NCBI RefSeq assembly: GCF_024919275.1
Contig: NZ_JANWGH010000003.1
Span: forward strand, 657,677 to 721,676
Reading direction: 5' to 3'
From: Algoriphagus limi
GTDB lineage: Bacteria > Bacteroidota > Bacteroidia > Cytophagales > Cyclobacteriaceae
Length of the DNA stretch: 64,000 bases
Positions 9,571 through 19,100 of the stretch are shown here, piece by piece. A program made the position numbers and the translations under genes. Within the stretch, counting starts at the first letter, position 1. Each line of letters opens with the position of its first letter. Below the pieces are notes generated by a model, which worked only from the letters and a program-made list of their open reading frames with translations, was not told where the DNA came from and made no database searches.

Positions 9571-10488
9571 CTAGATTGCCTGCTTTTCCTTTTTACTCCA
9601 AGTCAATAAGCCTACGGTGATTAGGATAAGAATAGTCCCGATCCAATCCATTCCCAAGAAGCTGACCTCCAACCAAAAAACTGCCGTCAGAGCTGCCGAT
9701 AGTGGCTCCACGCTACAAAGTAAACTTGCCGTATTAGCCCCAATAATCGAGACAGATCGCAAAAAGAAATAAAAGGCTAGGACGGTTCCAAACAGGATGA
9801 TATAACCAAAAGCCAGAAATGTTCCTGAATCCCAAGAGCCAGAAATAGCCCAAGGCTGTGTTATCAGAGAAAATGAAACACCTCCAATCAACATTCCCCA
9901 ACCTGTGATGGCTGCTGGAGAGAAAGTTCGTAATAGACCTACCGGTTGAATGGTATAAAATGCCAAGGCAATTGCTGAAAGAATTCCCCAGAACAAAGCT
10001 TCTTTGGAAATTACCAAGACTTCTAGGGAACCATGGGTGACTAGCAAAAATGTTCCCGATAATGCTAAAATCAAGGCTCCATATTCAGCAAGAATAGGCC
10101 ATTTTCTATTTTTGATTGCATAAAATCCTACGACAAAGACAGGACCTATGTATTGGAGAATGGTCGCTGTGGCTGCGTTGGAAAGCGAAATGCTATAGAA
10201 GTAAGTAAACTGCACGGCCACCATTCCTACTATTCCGAATAGCAAAATTTGAAGGATGTCCTTGGGCTTTCTCCAAACTGATAGAGCGGCTTTCTTTTCC
10301 TGTGTGAAGGAAAATAAAATCAAAATTATTCCGCCTAAAATCATTCTCCATGTGACCAGCCAAGCAGGATCAAGATTTTTTTGTTCGAAAAGATATTGGG
10401 CACAAGTGCCTGAAATTCCCCAAAAAATCGCAGAAGAAAGCGCCATGAGAATCCCGGGAACTTTCTGATAGGAGGTGGCTTGAATCAT
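9571..10488 (-). CDS. EamA/DMT family transporter
   Basis: 305 residues made almost entirely of about ten hydrophobic helices in two halves, each an EamA domain (about 12-145 and 160-298). Helix pairs such as GVLMALSSAIFWGISGT and the motif PLSAALTAVFWLEV near residue 265 match the drug/metabolite transporter superfamily. It acts in the inner membrane, probably exporting a small metabolite or amino acid; the substrate cannot be told from sequence. It stands alone, divergent from the hydrolase gene at 10612. Confidence 0.9.
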   Translation of the reverse strand: MIQATSYQKVPGILMALSSAIFWGISGTCAQYLFEQKNLDPAWLVTWRMILGGIILILFSFTQEKKAALSVWRKPKDILQILLFGIVGMVAVQFTYFYSISLSNAATATILQYIGPVFVVGFYAIKNRKWPILAEYGALILALSGTFLLVTHGSLEVLVISKEALFWGILSAIALAFYTIQPVGLLRTFSPAAITGWGMLIGGVSFSLITQPWAISGSWDSGTFLAFGYIILFGTVLAFYFFLRSVSIIGANTASLLCSVEPLSAALTAVFWLEVSFLGMDWIGTILILITVGLLTWSKKEKQAI

Positions 10489-10562
10489 GCTGGATTAAAT
10501 TCAAGCGAAGATATTCATGGTTTTGGATTTTTGGATAGGGCAACTCAAAAATCAAGGACTCA

Positions 10563-10593
10563 TTTGTAAAAAAGTCACTTTCAGCTAATTTCA
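10563..10593 (+). promoter_or_regulatory. Predicted Bacteroidota-type promoter for the hydrolase gene
   Basis: TTTG at 10563-10566 and TAATTTCA at 10586-10593 are separated by 19 bp, which fits the known Bacteroidota -33/-7 pattern (TTTG, TAnnTTTG) with two mismatches in the -7 box. The predicted start lies just upstream of the ATG at 10612. Confidence 0.4.
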
Positions 10594-10611
10594 GGTGAAA
10601 TTCTTAAGCTT

Positions 10612-11643
10612 ATGAGAAATTATTTCTTCCTCTATTTGATCCTAGCGGTCATCATTGCATCCTGTGGACCATCGAACAAATCCGATGATTTGGAAGCTAA
10701 TGATCAAAGCTCTTCATCGGTTATGGAGGAGCAGGTTCAGATGATTCCTATTCAAACTCCTTCTGGAGAATTTAAGGTTTGGACTCAGCGAATTGGAGAG
10801 AACCCAAGCATGAAAGTACTCCTGCTTCATGGAGGACCTGGAATGTCTCATTTGCAGTATGGTAATTTTAAAGATTACTTTCCTGAAGAAGGCATTGAGT
10901 TCATTTGGTATGATCAATTGGGTTCTGCACTTTCAGATCAGCCCGATGATTCTACACTTTGGACGATTGAACGATTTGTGGATGAAGTGGAGCAGGTTCG
11001 TCAAGCTTTGGGCTTGAATAAGGACAACTTTTACCTTTTAGGACAATCTTGGGGTGGAATGCTTGGGATGGAATATGCCTTTAAGCATCAGGAAAACCTC
11101 AAAGGCCTTATTATTTGTAACATGATGTCCAGCTTGGATGAGTATGAAAATTATGCAAAGGAGGTATTAGGCCCTCAAATGCCGGAGGAGGTTTTTTCCG
11201 AACTGATGGAAATCGAAAAAAATGGTGATTTTGAAAATCCCAGATATATGGAACTCCTTTCAGAGCACCATTATCCCTATCACTTTTTGAGGATGAACCC
11301 TTCGGAATGGCCAGAGGAAATTAACCGCATGATGGAGCTGGTAAACCCTAATGTATATGTGTATATGCAAGGTCACAGCGAATTTGGAATCACGCCAGGA
11401 GCTAGCTTAAAAGGCTGGGATGTTCGAGATCAATTAAAAGATATCACTGTTCCGACTTTGGTAGTGGGAGCTACGCATGATACCATGGACCCTACACACA
11501 TGGAATGGATGTCAAAGGAAGCGGCAAATGGACGATTTTTGCTATGTCCTAATGGTAGCCATTTGAGCCAATACGATGATCCCGAACACTTTTTCCCGGG
11601 CGTGATTCAGTTTATCAAAGATGTGGATTCTGCTGAGTTTTAA
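10612..11643 (+). CDS. Proline iminopeptidase-like alpha/beta hydrolase, lipoprotein
   Basis: 343 residues. The first 18 form a lipoprotein signal with lipobox IASC (Cys18), so it is probably anchored at the periplasmic face or the cell surface. The fold is an alpha/beta hydrolase with oxyanion motif HGGPG (73-77), nucleophile elbow GQSWGG (Ser146), an acid near Asp290 (ATHDTMDP) and His317 (NGSHLSQY). HGGPG plus GQSWGG is the signature of peptidase family S33, which removes N-terminal residues, often proline, from peptides. The true substrate is unknown. It is convergent with the minus-strand gene ending at 11673. Confidence 0.88.
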   Translation: MRNYFFLYLILAVIIASCGPSNKSDDLEANDQSSSSVMEEQVQMIPIQTPSGEFKVWTQRIGENPSMKVLLLHGGPGMSHLQYGNFKDYFPEEGIEFIWYDQLGSALSDQPDDSTLWTIERFVDEVEQVRQALGLNKDNFYLLGQSWGGMLGMEYAFKHQENLKGLIICNMMSSLDEYENYAKEVLGPQMPEEVFSELMEIEKNGDFENPRYMELLSEHHYPYHFLRMNPSEWPEEINRMMELVNPNVYVYMQGHSEFGITPGASLKGWDVRDQLKDITVPTLVVGATHDTMDPTHMEWMSKEAANGRFLLCPNGSHLSQYDDPEHFFPGVIQFIKDVDSAEF

Positions 11644-11672
11644 AGGCAGTTAATCTTTAATAACAATCAGGG

Positions 11673-12332
11673 TTAAGAGTTCATATAAGCTCTGATTAAG
11701 TCATCAAAGGCTGGTAGTGTCGCATCGTCGTGGGTTTGGATAAACTGGTGAAACTGCATGAATCCGTAGATATAGGGATTGTTTGAAACGGTGTTGTAGT
11801 TTTTGTCAAAATATTCTTCCACTGTCATTCCTTTTGGAACAGGATTCGGTAAAATGGAGATAATATGCTGTGCAAATTGGTAGCATGCAGAGAGTTCAGA
11901 ATCGGCACCATGCTTTCTCCACCATTGCATTCCCACTTGATTGGCAAACAATTCATTTTTATAGGATCCTTTTTCATCTCCTTTGACAAAAAACTGAACC
12001 CCATGACCCAATTCGTGAGCTAAATAAAACCCATTGAAAAATAGTCCAAAAAGCCGCTTCCCTTCTGCTTCTGAACCTCCCATTTGTTGAAAGAAACCGA
12101 CTGAATCCTTGCTTAGCTGATCATAAAAAGGAAGATTGACGGTTTTGGTAGCAGGATCAAAGAAAACCAAAGCGGGAGTTGTGTTGATAATGACCTTTAC
12201 ATCAAATGTTAATTTGGGATTGAGCTCATGGATATCTTGGACAAATGATTGGGTGATGGATGTGCCATCTTGAAGAAGTAGCTGAGTTTCTGAATAAGTC
12301 TTAAACCAGCCACTAGGAATTACATTGGACAT
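11673..12332 (-). CDS. Putative HExxH zinc metallopeptidase of unknown family
   Basis: A 219-residue protein without a signal peptide or membrane helix. The only recognisable feature is AHELGH (H106-E-L-G-H110), a zinc HExxH motif in a hydrophobic helix, followed 17 residues later by NELFAN (Glu127), which is placed like the third ligand of a gluzincin. I do not recognise the rest. It stands alone between two unrelated genes with 160 bp of AT-rich spacer upstream. Peptidase activity is inferred only from the motif. Confidence 0.6.
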   Translation of the reverse strand: MSNVIPSGWFKTYSETQLLLQDGTSITQSFVQDIHELNPKLTFDVKVIINTTPALVFFDPATKTVNLPFYDQLSKDSVGFFQQMGGSEAEGKRLFGLFFNGFYLAHELGHGVQFFVKGDEKGSYKNELFANQVGMQWWRKHGADSELSACYQFAQHIISILPNPVPKGMTVEEYFDKNYNTVSNNPYIYGFMQFHQFIQTHDDATLPAFDDLIRAYMNS

Positions 12333-12496
12333 TTTTAGAAAGTTGAAGTGAAAATTTTTTAATGAAAAAACTTAATGAGGATGAATTAGATTGATTTCCT
12401 CATACATAAGATTGATCAAGATTTAAAATATTGACTTTTTCGCTCGATACCTAGACTTATTTTTCAAATCGCTAGTTGGTGACTTTGGAGCCAAGG

Positions 12497-13603
12497 TTAA
12501 ATCCTGAAGAAAATTCCTTTTCGGTAAAGGAAGTAGCACAACCCCCACATAGCTGCCAATGCACCTAGGGCAGCAATTAGACCTAGACTATGCTCTCCAA
12601 CTCTCATCCAAGAAAAAACACCGGTAGTAAAAATCCCAACCGTTTTATTCATCCATCTTCCGAGCATTTCTGCAAAGAGATAGATGAAAATGGAATTCAT
12701 CCCTACGATTAGAAAGGGGAAGATTCCTTTTCGGCGGTTTTTGACATCAATCCACCAGTAGAAGAAAGCCAAAGCGAGCAAAGCCCATCCACCCGATGCA
12801 AAGACAAAGGCAGTCGTACTGATTCGCTTAATGATTGGGGTGATGCCAGTCCAATCCAGTCCATATCCAATGATCAGCCCAGTTAGTCCTGCAATTACAA
12901 ATGATTTGATTTTAGAGTTGGAGGGTTTGTTGGAAAGTAAAATGTTACCACAGATAGCTCCCCAAATGGTATGAGCTGCTGTCGGGATACAATTAATAGC
13001 AACCCATCCACCCTTATTGATTTTGCCCATCAATAGCATATCCGTGTAGTTGCCGAAATTGCTTCCATGCTCAAAAGGAACTTCAGGATTATAGCTTCGA
13101 TATAAAATTTCCGTTAAGGCCAAAAGACCTAATGAGACACCTAATTGGACTTTCCAGCCTTTATCCAAAAGGAAGTAAGTGACCAAAATGGTAAATGAGA
13201 GTTGGGTCAATACATTCCAAAGTTCAAACACCATTTTTCCGGCATAGACGCAGTGCAATCCCGTTCCAAACAAAAATAAAATGAGACTTCGCTTGAGAAT
13301 GTGGAGCGTGATATGGCTATGGTTTTCTGCTAAGGCCATTCGCTTATTGAGAGAAAAAGGCATAGCCACACCGACTATAAACATGAAAAATGGCTGGATC
13401 AAATCCCAAAAGCGCAAACCATTCCACTCGTGATGAGTGAATTGAAGGAAAAAGGAATGAAGGGAATTTCCCTCAGGGAAAAGTTCTAGAAAAGCTTCAT
13501 AAACCCAAGCTGCTTCGGCAACTAACAGGAACATGGTTAAACCACGATAAACGTCTAAGGAAACAAGTCGTTGGGTGGGAGAAGGTGAGATACTTGTTGT
13601 CAT
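12497..13603 (-). CDS. DUF5009 / heparan-alpha-glucosaminide N-acetyltransferase-like membrane protein
   Basis: 368 residues with about ten membrane helices. The N-terminal signature RLVSLDVYRGLTMFLLV, the loop HHEWNGLRFWDLIQPFF, and the conserved AHTIWGA segment mark the DUF5009 / HGSNAT-like family. These membrane acyltransferases move acetyl groups across the membrane onto sugars. In Bacteroidota they often accompany glycan degradation genes; here the nearest such genes are several kilobases away (GH3, galK). Activity is inferred from family only. Single-gene unit. Confidence 0.82.
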   Translation of the reverse strand: MTTSISPSPTQRLVSLDVYRGLTMFLLVAEAAWVYEAFLELFPEGNSLHSFFLQFTHHEWNGLRFWDLIQPFFMFIVGVAMPFSLNKRMALAENHSHITLHILKRSLILFLFGTGLHCVYAGKMVFELWNVLTQLSFTILVTYFLLDKGWKVQLGVSLGLLALTEILYRSYNPEVPFEHGSNFGNYTDMLLMGKINKGGWVAINCIPTAAHTIWGAICGNILLSNKPSNSKIKSFVIAGLTGLIIGYGLDWTGITPIIKRISTTAFVFASGGWALLALAFFYWWIDVKNRRKGIFPFLIVGMNSIFIYLFAEMLGRWMNKTVGIFTTGVFSWMRVGEHSLGLIAALGALAAMWGLCYFLYRKGIFFRI

Positions 13604-13694
13604 TATTTTGGGTGTATTCTTCCAATTTAAAAAAATGTCTTGAAAAGGGAGAATACAGAATTAAGAGGAAAAGGAGCCTGTAGAAATTCCTGAA

Positions 13695-14327
13695 TCAAAG
13701 GAGTTCCAAAATCGCTATGTAATGCGAAATAGTGCCTCCCAGAACAAAAAGATGCCAAATGGCATGGTAAAAGGGTTTCTGGCTTTTTACATAAAAATAG
13801 ACGCCAATGGTGTAGGATAAACCTCCAGCTGCAATCCAGAAAAGACTTTGAATACTCAGTTGTTCGATTACATCTTGGATGAAAAAGACGGCTAACCAAC
13901 CCATAGTCAAGTAGATGACGACAGAAAGAGTTTTGAATTTTCCTGTAAAAAAGATCTTAAAGAAGGTTCCGATTAGCACAGAGCCCCAAATAATGGAAAG
14001 GATTATAAGTGCTGGTTTTGGTTTTAGGATAGTTAAAACCATCGGTGAATAGGTCCCAGCTATTAAGAAGTAAATGGAAATATGGTCCCAAACTTGAAGC
14101 TTGGATTTCAGGCTTGGATTGACTGCGGCGTGGTAAGCGGTTGAGAAGCTATAAACCATTAGCACACCCAAGCAAAAAGCTAATACACCAAGGAAAATTC
14201 CTAAGGAATCAAGCATCCAGGATTTTTGAATTAACAATGGAATTCCTACCAAAGCCAGGACTAATCCAAATCCATGGGAAAGGGTATTTGCTCGTTCTTC
14301 CTGAGGTGTTTGGGGTCTTTTTTTCAT
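13695..14327 (-). CDS. trhA: Hemolysin III family membrane protein (PAQR-like)
   Basis: 210 residues with seven hydrophobic helices. Family hallmarks are ERANTLSHGFG near the N-terminus, STAYHAAV in the middle and FYHAIWHLFV near the C-terminus. The conserved histidines and the serine/aspartate (VWDHISIYF) form the metal site of the PAQR superfamily. Bacterial members affect membrane fluidity and energetics; the haemolysin name is historical. Its start lies 24 bp after the rhodanese gene stop (14351), so the two may be co-transcribed. The symbol follows the NCBI name for the family. Confidence 0.88.
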   Translation of the reverse strand: MKKRPQTPQEERANTLSHGFGLVLALVGIPLLIQKSWMLDSLGIFLGVLAFCLGVLMVYSFSTAYHAAVNPSLKSKLQVWDHISIYFLIAGTYSPMVLTILKPKPALIILSIIWGSVLIGTFFKIFFTGKFKTLSVVIYLTMGWLAVFFIQDVIEQLSIQSLFWIAAGGLSYTIGVYFYVKSQKPFYHAIWHLFVLGGTISHYIAILELL

Positions 14328-14350
14328 TCCTTAAAGTCAAAAAACTAAGC

Positions 14351-15187
14351 TTAACCTTTTCCAATCGGAAGGTTATTCCGGCTCCATTCGCTCCAGGAAC
14401 CTACATAGAGTTTGGGAATTTCCAAACCTGCCAAGTCCATGGCTAATAAGGTGTGACAAGCAGAAACACCGGAACCGCAATGAACAATGATATTTTCTTG
14501 AGGAGTATTGCCTAAAACCTCCTGATACATCTGTCGAAGTTTTTCAGGCTTTAAAAAATTACCAGATTCATCCATGTTTTCAGTTAGAGGAATATTTATC
14601 GCTCCCGGGATATGGCCCGCTATCAAATCAATGGGCTCTTGCACTCCTCGATATCGTTCAGCAGATCGCACGTCAATTACGATATGGTCAGGTTTTCCCG
14701 TATTTCCTTTCACTTCTTCCATAGAAGCTATAGGTAATCCCCATTTTTCGGCAGGATAGGATGGTTTCGGTTTTGTTTCGGTCAAGCCTTTTTCAAATGG
14801 GTAACCAACTTTCTCTGCGGCTTGAATTCCACCCTCTAGTACTTGTATTTTTTCATGTCCCAATGCTCGAAGCATCCACCAAAATCGGGCTGCTGAATTG
14901 GCTCCATTCTGATCATCATAAACAACCACATGCGAATGTGGGTCTATCCCCAATTTTCCCAAGACATTACAAAAATCATGAATAGTAGGAAGGGGATGAC
15001 GGCCTCCATCTGCCAAGTTTTCCTTGATGTCAGCCAATTCCAAATTGGGATCAACGAATACAGCCCCTTTCAAATGCCCATTTTCAAAAACCTCTTTTGG
15101 ATTTTGGCTGTTTCTAGCATCTACTAATACAAAATTCTCTTCCTGAGAAAGTTGAAGCAGTTCATTTGGGCTGATAATCGGTGACAT
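14351..15187 (-). CDS. Sulfurtransferase with two rhodanese domains
   Basis: 278 residues with an inactive N-terminal rhodanese domain (about 5-130) and a catalytic C-terminal one (about 155-275). The active loop is HCGSGVSAC with the sulfur-carrying Cys237; a CGSGVTA-type loop is typical of 3-mercaptopyruvate or thiosulfate sulfurtransferases (SseA-like). There is no signal peptide, so it is cytoplasmic. Substrate preference cannot be fixed from sequence. It lies upstream of the hemolysin III gene in the same direction. Confidence 0.9.
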   Translation of the reverse strand: MSPIISPNELLQLSQEENFVLVDARNSQNPKEVFENGHLKGAVFVDPNLELADIKENLADGGRHPLPTIHDFCNVLGKLGIDPHSHVVVYDDQNGANSAARFWWMLRALGHEKIQVLEGGIQAAEKVGYPFEKGLTETKPKPSYPAEKWGLPIASMEEVKGNTGKPDHIVIDVRSAERYRGVQEPIDLIAGHIPGAINIPLTENMDESGNFLKPEKLRQMYQEVLGNTPQENIIVHCGSGVSACHTLLAMDLAGLEIPKLYVGSWSEWSRNNLPIGKG

Positions 15188-15240
15188 GAGTAAATCAATA
15201 GGTGTCTTGTAAAGCTAAAGATTTGAAGTTTTAAAAAACA

Positions 15241-15273
15241 AAAAATCCCACTTGTTATCAAGTGGGATTTTAG
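15241..15273 (-). terminator. Intrinsic terminator of the DUF2911 gene
   Basis: ATCCCACTTG pairs with CAAGTGGGAT around TTAT, followed on the minus strand by a T-rich run. It starts 18 bp past the DUF2911 stop codon. Confidence 0.8.
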
Positions 15274-15290
15274 AATTTAGGGTAATTGAA

Positions 15291-15890
15291 TTAGTTCAAT
15301 TGACTTTTAAACTGCTCCATTTTTTGATCTACTTGTGTATCGATAGGGAAAGTCACTTTGATAGATTCCCAAGCCATTGTTACTAGCGCGGTTTTGTTGT
15401 CATTGGCTGAAATGGTGTAAACCAAACGCTCGGTATTTCCACCTCTTTCAGTTGTCGCCTTGAAAGACACCAAGTCATCTTTTGCTAGGGCTTCCTCATC
15501 GATTTTTCCATCTTTCATATAGTTATAGATCCAAACTCCCTTACTATTGATATGAACTGTCCAGTCACCACTCTCAGTAGGGGTCATGAAAATAGAATAC
15601 TTTCCGGCCCGTACGTTTTTTCCAGCAATTGAAACGTCAGTACTAAGCTCAATGGTAGTCTGAAGATTGGCTCCTGCTCTCCAAGTCACATCCCATTTTT
15701 CAATATCTCCAAAAATCTGTCTCCCTCGGACAGCAGGGGATGAAAAGTCGATGCTGATTTTGGTGAATCCCACTACTTGTGAGACAGAAGCGGCAGGGCT
15801 CAAAGCTGGAGTTTGTAATTGAGCAAAAGCTGAAAGGCTACATGCGAAGATTAACAAAGCGGTTAATGCGAATAGTTTTGTGTGTTTCAT
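15291..15890 (-). CDS. DUF2911 domain secreted protein
   Basis: 199 residues with a signal peptide (about 1-23, ending SAFAQ). The body matches DUF2911: SPAASVSQVVGFTKISIDFS, the GRQIFGD segment, a WRAGAN motif and GKYSIFMTP. DUF2911 proteins are widespread exported proteins of Bacteroidota with no known activity. It is a single-gene unit with its own terminator, and a MITE-like palindrome lies just upstream (15949-16127). Confidence 0.88.
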   Translation of the reverse strand: MKHTKLFALTALLIFACSLSAFAQLQTPALSPAASVSQVVGFTKISIDFSSPAVRGRQIFGDIEKWDVTWRAGANLQTTIELSTDVSIAGKNVRAGKYSIFMTPTESGDWTVHINSKGVWIYNYMKDGKIDEEALAKDDLVSFKATTERGGNTERLVYTISANDNKTALVTMAWESIKVTFPIDTQVDQKMEQFKSQLN

Positions 15891-15948
15891 TTGTTAAAGG
15901 ATTTGGGTTATAAGTTTCAAAACAAACTAGTCTTCTTGAAAGAAGTTT

Positions 15949-16127
15949 GGTTAAACCCGAAATATACATTAGACTTCTTATTACGAGTCCAAATCGCTTC
16001 AAAATCAATCGCTTTGCTGCATTTAGCTCAATCACCGTAGCGGTGCTATGCTTCATTCGCTAAATGCTTGATTTTATTGCGATTTGATCTCTCATTACAG
16101 ATTCTAATGCATAATCCGGGTTAAAGC
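15949..16127. repeat. MITE-like long imperfect palindrome
   Basis: The two halves of this 179-bp intergenic segment are imperfect inverted copies. The outer ends are GGTTAAACCCG at left and the complement of GGCTTTAACCCGG at right; then CATTAGA against TCTAATG; then AAATCGC against GCGATTT; then GCATTTAGC against GCTAAATGC. CACCG-TAG-CGGTG forms a hairpin at the centre. The left arm has about 10 extra bases near 16008-16018. No transposase is encoded. It looks like a miniature inverted-repeat or REP-type element. Confidence 0.7.
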
Positions 16128-16135
16128 CAAAAAAA

Positions 16136-16161
16136 GAAACCGAGTCAATCAACTCGGTTTC
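16136..16161 (-). terminator. Intrinsic terminator of the ThuA/GSDH gene
   Basis: GAAACCGAGT pairs with an almost perfect complement around a 5-nt loop and is followed on the minus strand by seven T. It starts about 20 bp past the stop at 16182. Confidence 0.8.
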
Positions 16162-16181
16162 TAATTGAAATCTATTTCGAA

Positions 16182-19100
16182 TTATTTAGCATTAAAGGTA
16201 ATGCCAGCAATAATAAACGTGCCTAATTCTGCACTTTGAGGTTTGCTCAAAATGTAAATCTTTTGATTTCCATTTCCTGCCTCAGCAGTCATCGGGATGG
16301 TAGCCTGCCCATACATAATAGGCATGTTTGGATCTCTTTCTACTGGACCTTGAGTGTAAGTTCCAGAACCTACCAATTCACCGGTTGGGCTACCCAATCG
16401 GATTTCGAAATCCACTGGAGTTTCGATTGGTTCTTGAGAAGCCACTGTGAAGGTTACAGATCCAATTCCTGTCAAGTCAAAGGCTGGAAGTGAGAAGTGA
16501 GCAGCATCTCCAGGAACCATCAATAGGTTTCTTCCCCCGAAGCTCATGCTTGTAAAGCCATTGAAATCGGATGCCATTCCAGGATCGACGCTGTTAGCCA
16601 TCAATACCAAAGAAGCACTTCCTGTCAATGGTTTAATGTTGGTTCCTCCATCATCGGAATAGGAAGCATTAATCATCAAGGCTCCATTTGGAGAAGGAGT
16701 TTTACCCATTGTTGGGTCCAAAGTTCCTTTCGCTGGAAGACTTGGTTTCTGCTCACCTTTCAAAGAGAAGATGTAAGCGATCAAAGCATTCAAATCAGAA
16801 TCTTTGATGTCTGGGTTAGCTGGCATGGCAGTTTCTCCCCAAACGCCGCCACCACCATTTTTGATTTTGTCCATCAAGTAGGCACGGTCACGGGTTCTAT
16901 ATTTTTTGGCTACTTCGGTGTAAGCAGGACCAATTGAAGCTTCACTTTCTTTGTGACAAGTCTTACAGGTTAATGCTTGTACCAAAGCTTTTCCTGTCAT
17001 TGCTTCGCTCATCACTTTGTGGCCCATGTCAGCCTCAGCTTGATCATATCCTTCGATGTAATCCGCTGCTACATAGAGCTTGCTCATATCATCCGTGGAG
17101 TGATCTTCGTCAGTGACAGTTACCTCATAAGAAACACGCTTTCCAGGGAAATAGAAGGATTGATTGCCCTCTACCTTAATGTTGACATCTGGTGCACTGT
17201 TACCAGCATAAACCAATGCCTTTGGACTTTCGCTTGTTAATCCAGCAGGATCGGAAGGAGTCACAGTGATTTCGTACTCTCCAATCTGATCAAAGGTAGT
17301 GGTCAAGGTAGGTCCATCCGTTTTTTCGGTTTTTCCATTTCCTAGGTTCCAAGTGTAGCTGATAGGGTCGCCTTCAGGATCGGAAGCTTCAGCTGTAAGC
17401 GTTACAGTCAATGGAAGAACACCAGAAGATTTATCTACATTAATTGCGGTAACCACAGGAGGTCGGTTTCCACCATTGAAATCAATTCGGGAAAGACCGG
17501 AATCGATGTTTTTGCTGAACCAGCCATTTCCATATTCCAGAACGTAGATTTTTCCATCTGGTCCCATCTCCATATCGATCAGGGCATTAAACTTAGTTCC
17601 AGGCATGAATGGCTCCATTTTGGAGAAGTCTCCATTCTCTTCCATGGTTACTACTTTAACCCAACCTCTTACCCAGTCATAGATAAAGAGTTTTCCATCG
17701 AAATAATCCGGGAATCGAGTATCAGCAGGATACAAATCTGAATAATAAACCGGTCCAGCCATGGCATTTCTACCACCTGTACCCACTTGAGGGAAGTCAG
17801 GAGAATTGTCATAAGGATACCAAATAAATGCTGGCTGCGCAGGTGGCAAGGTCTTAATGCCAGTGTTGTTTGGTGAATTGTTTACTGGTCCAGCAGGGTC
17901 AAATGCAGGTCCAGTTTCTCCTGTTTCGTAGTTGAATTCTCTGTAGGCATAATTGTTTCCTACAAAATACGGCCATCCGAAATTACCTGCCTGACGAGCC
18001 TGATTGACTTCGTCATAGCCTTTTGGTCCTTTTACATCCAGAGAGTCCGCACGCGCATCTGGACCAACTTCACCCCAATACAAGAATCCTGTTTTCTGGT
18101 CAATTGAGATACGATAAGGGTTTCTGTTTCCTTGTACGTAGATCTCAGGGCGGGTAGCTTCTGTTCCTTCCGGATACAAGTTTCCTTTTGGAATGGTATA
18201 GCTGCCATCCTCATTTACTTTGATTCGAAGGATTTTTCCCCGAAGGTCATTGGAGTTTCCTGAGCTTCGAAGAGCATCCCACTGACTTCTTCCTTCACGT
18301 CCATCCAATGGAGCATAGCCATTTAACGTATATCGAGACTCATATTGGTTAAATGGAGTGGAGTTATCACCAGTGGAAAGGAATAGGTTTCCGTCTTTGT
18401 CAAATGCAATGGAACCACCGGTGTGACAACAGATATATCGGTCAGAAGCTACGTCCAAAATCACTGTTTCTGAACTCATATCCCAAACTCCGTCTTTGAA
18501 AACGAAACGGGAAAGTCTGTTAATTTCTTCATCTCCAGCTGGAGCATAGTAAACGAATACATAGTTGTTTTGAGCGTAATTAGGATCTTTTTGGAGTCCC
18601 ATCACACCTTCTTCTGCATTCACTCCACGAATACCACTTTGCCAATAAACGTCAAGCTTGGCTACTTCGCGTAATTCATTTTTTTCATTGTCCCACAAGA
18701 TGATCTCACCTCTTCTTTGTGCGATCAAAATGTCCAAGTTTGGTAAAACTGTCATCTCTGTTGGCTCGGTAAATTCCCCAACAGAAAGCATGGTTTTGGT
18801 AAATCTATTTTCCTCTGGAGTACGCTTTTGCTTGGCTTTACTGTAGTCAAGCACTCTATTGTCTCCAATTGCATATTGGATTCCAGCTAACAAGTGCTTC
18901 AGGAAGTTTTCCTCTTGGAAAGATTCCTTAGTATGGCCTCCGCCAGTGTAAAATGCACGACCTCCATCATAATCATGGTACCAAGCGATTGGATGCTCAC
19001 CCATATCCATTCCTCCTTTATAGGAGTCCTCATCTAGCATGAGCAATTTGGTAGTCTGTGGATTTACCTCCTTGTAAGAATACCATTCATCGGTACGCTC

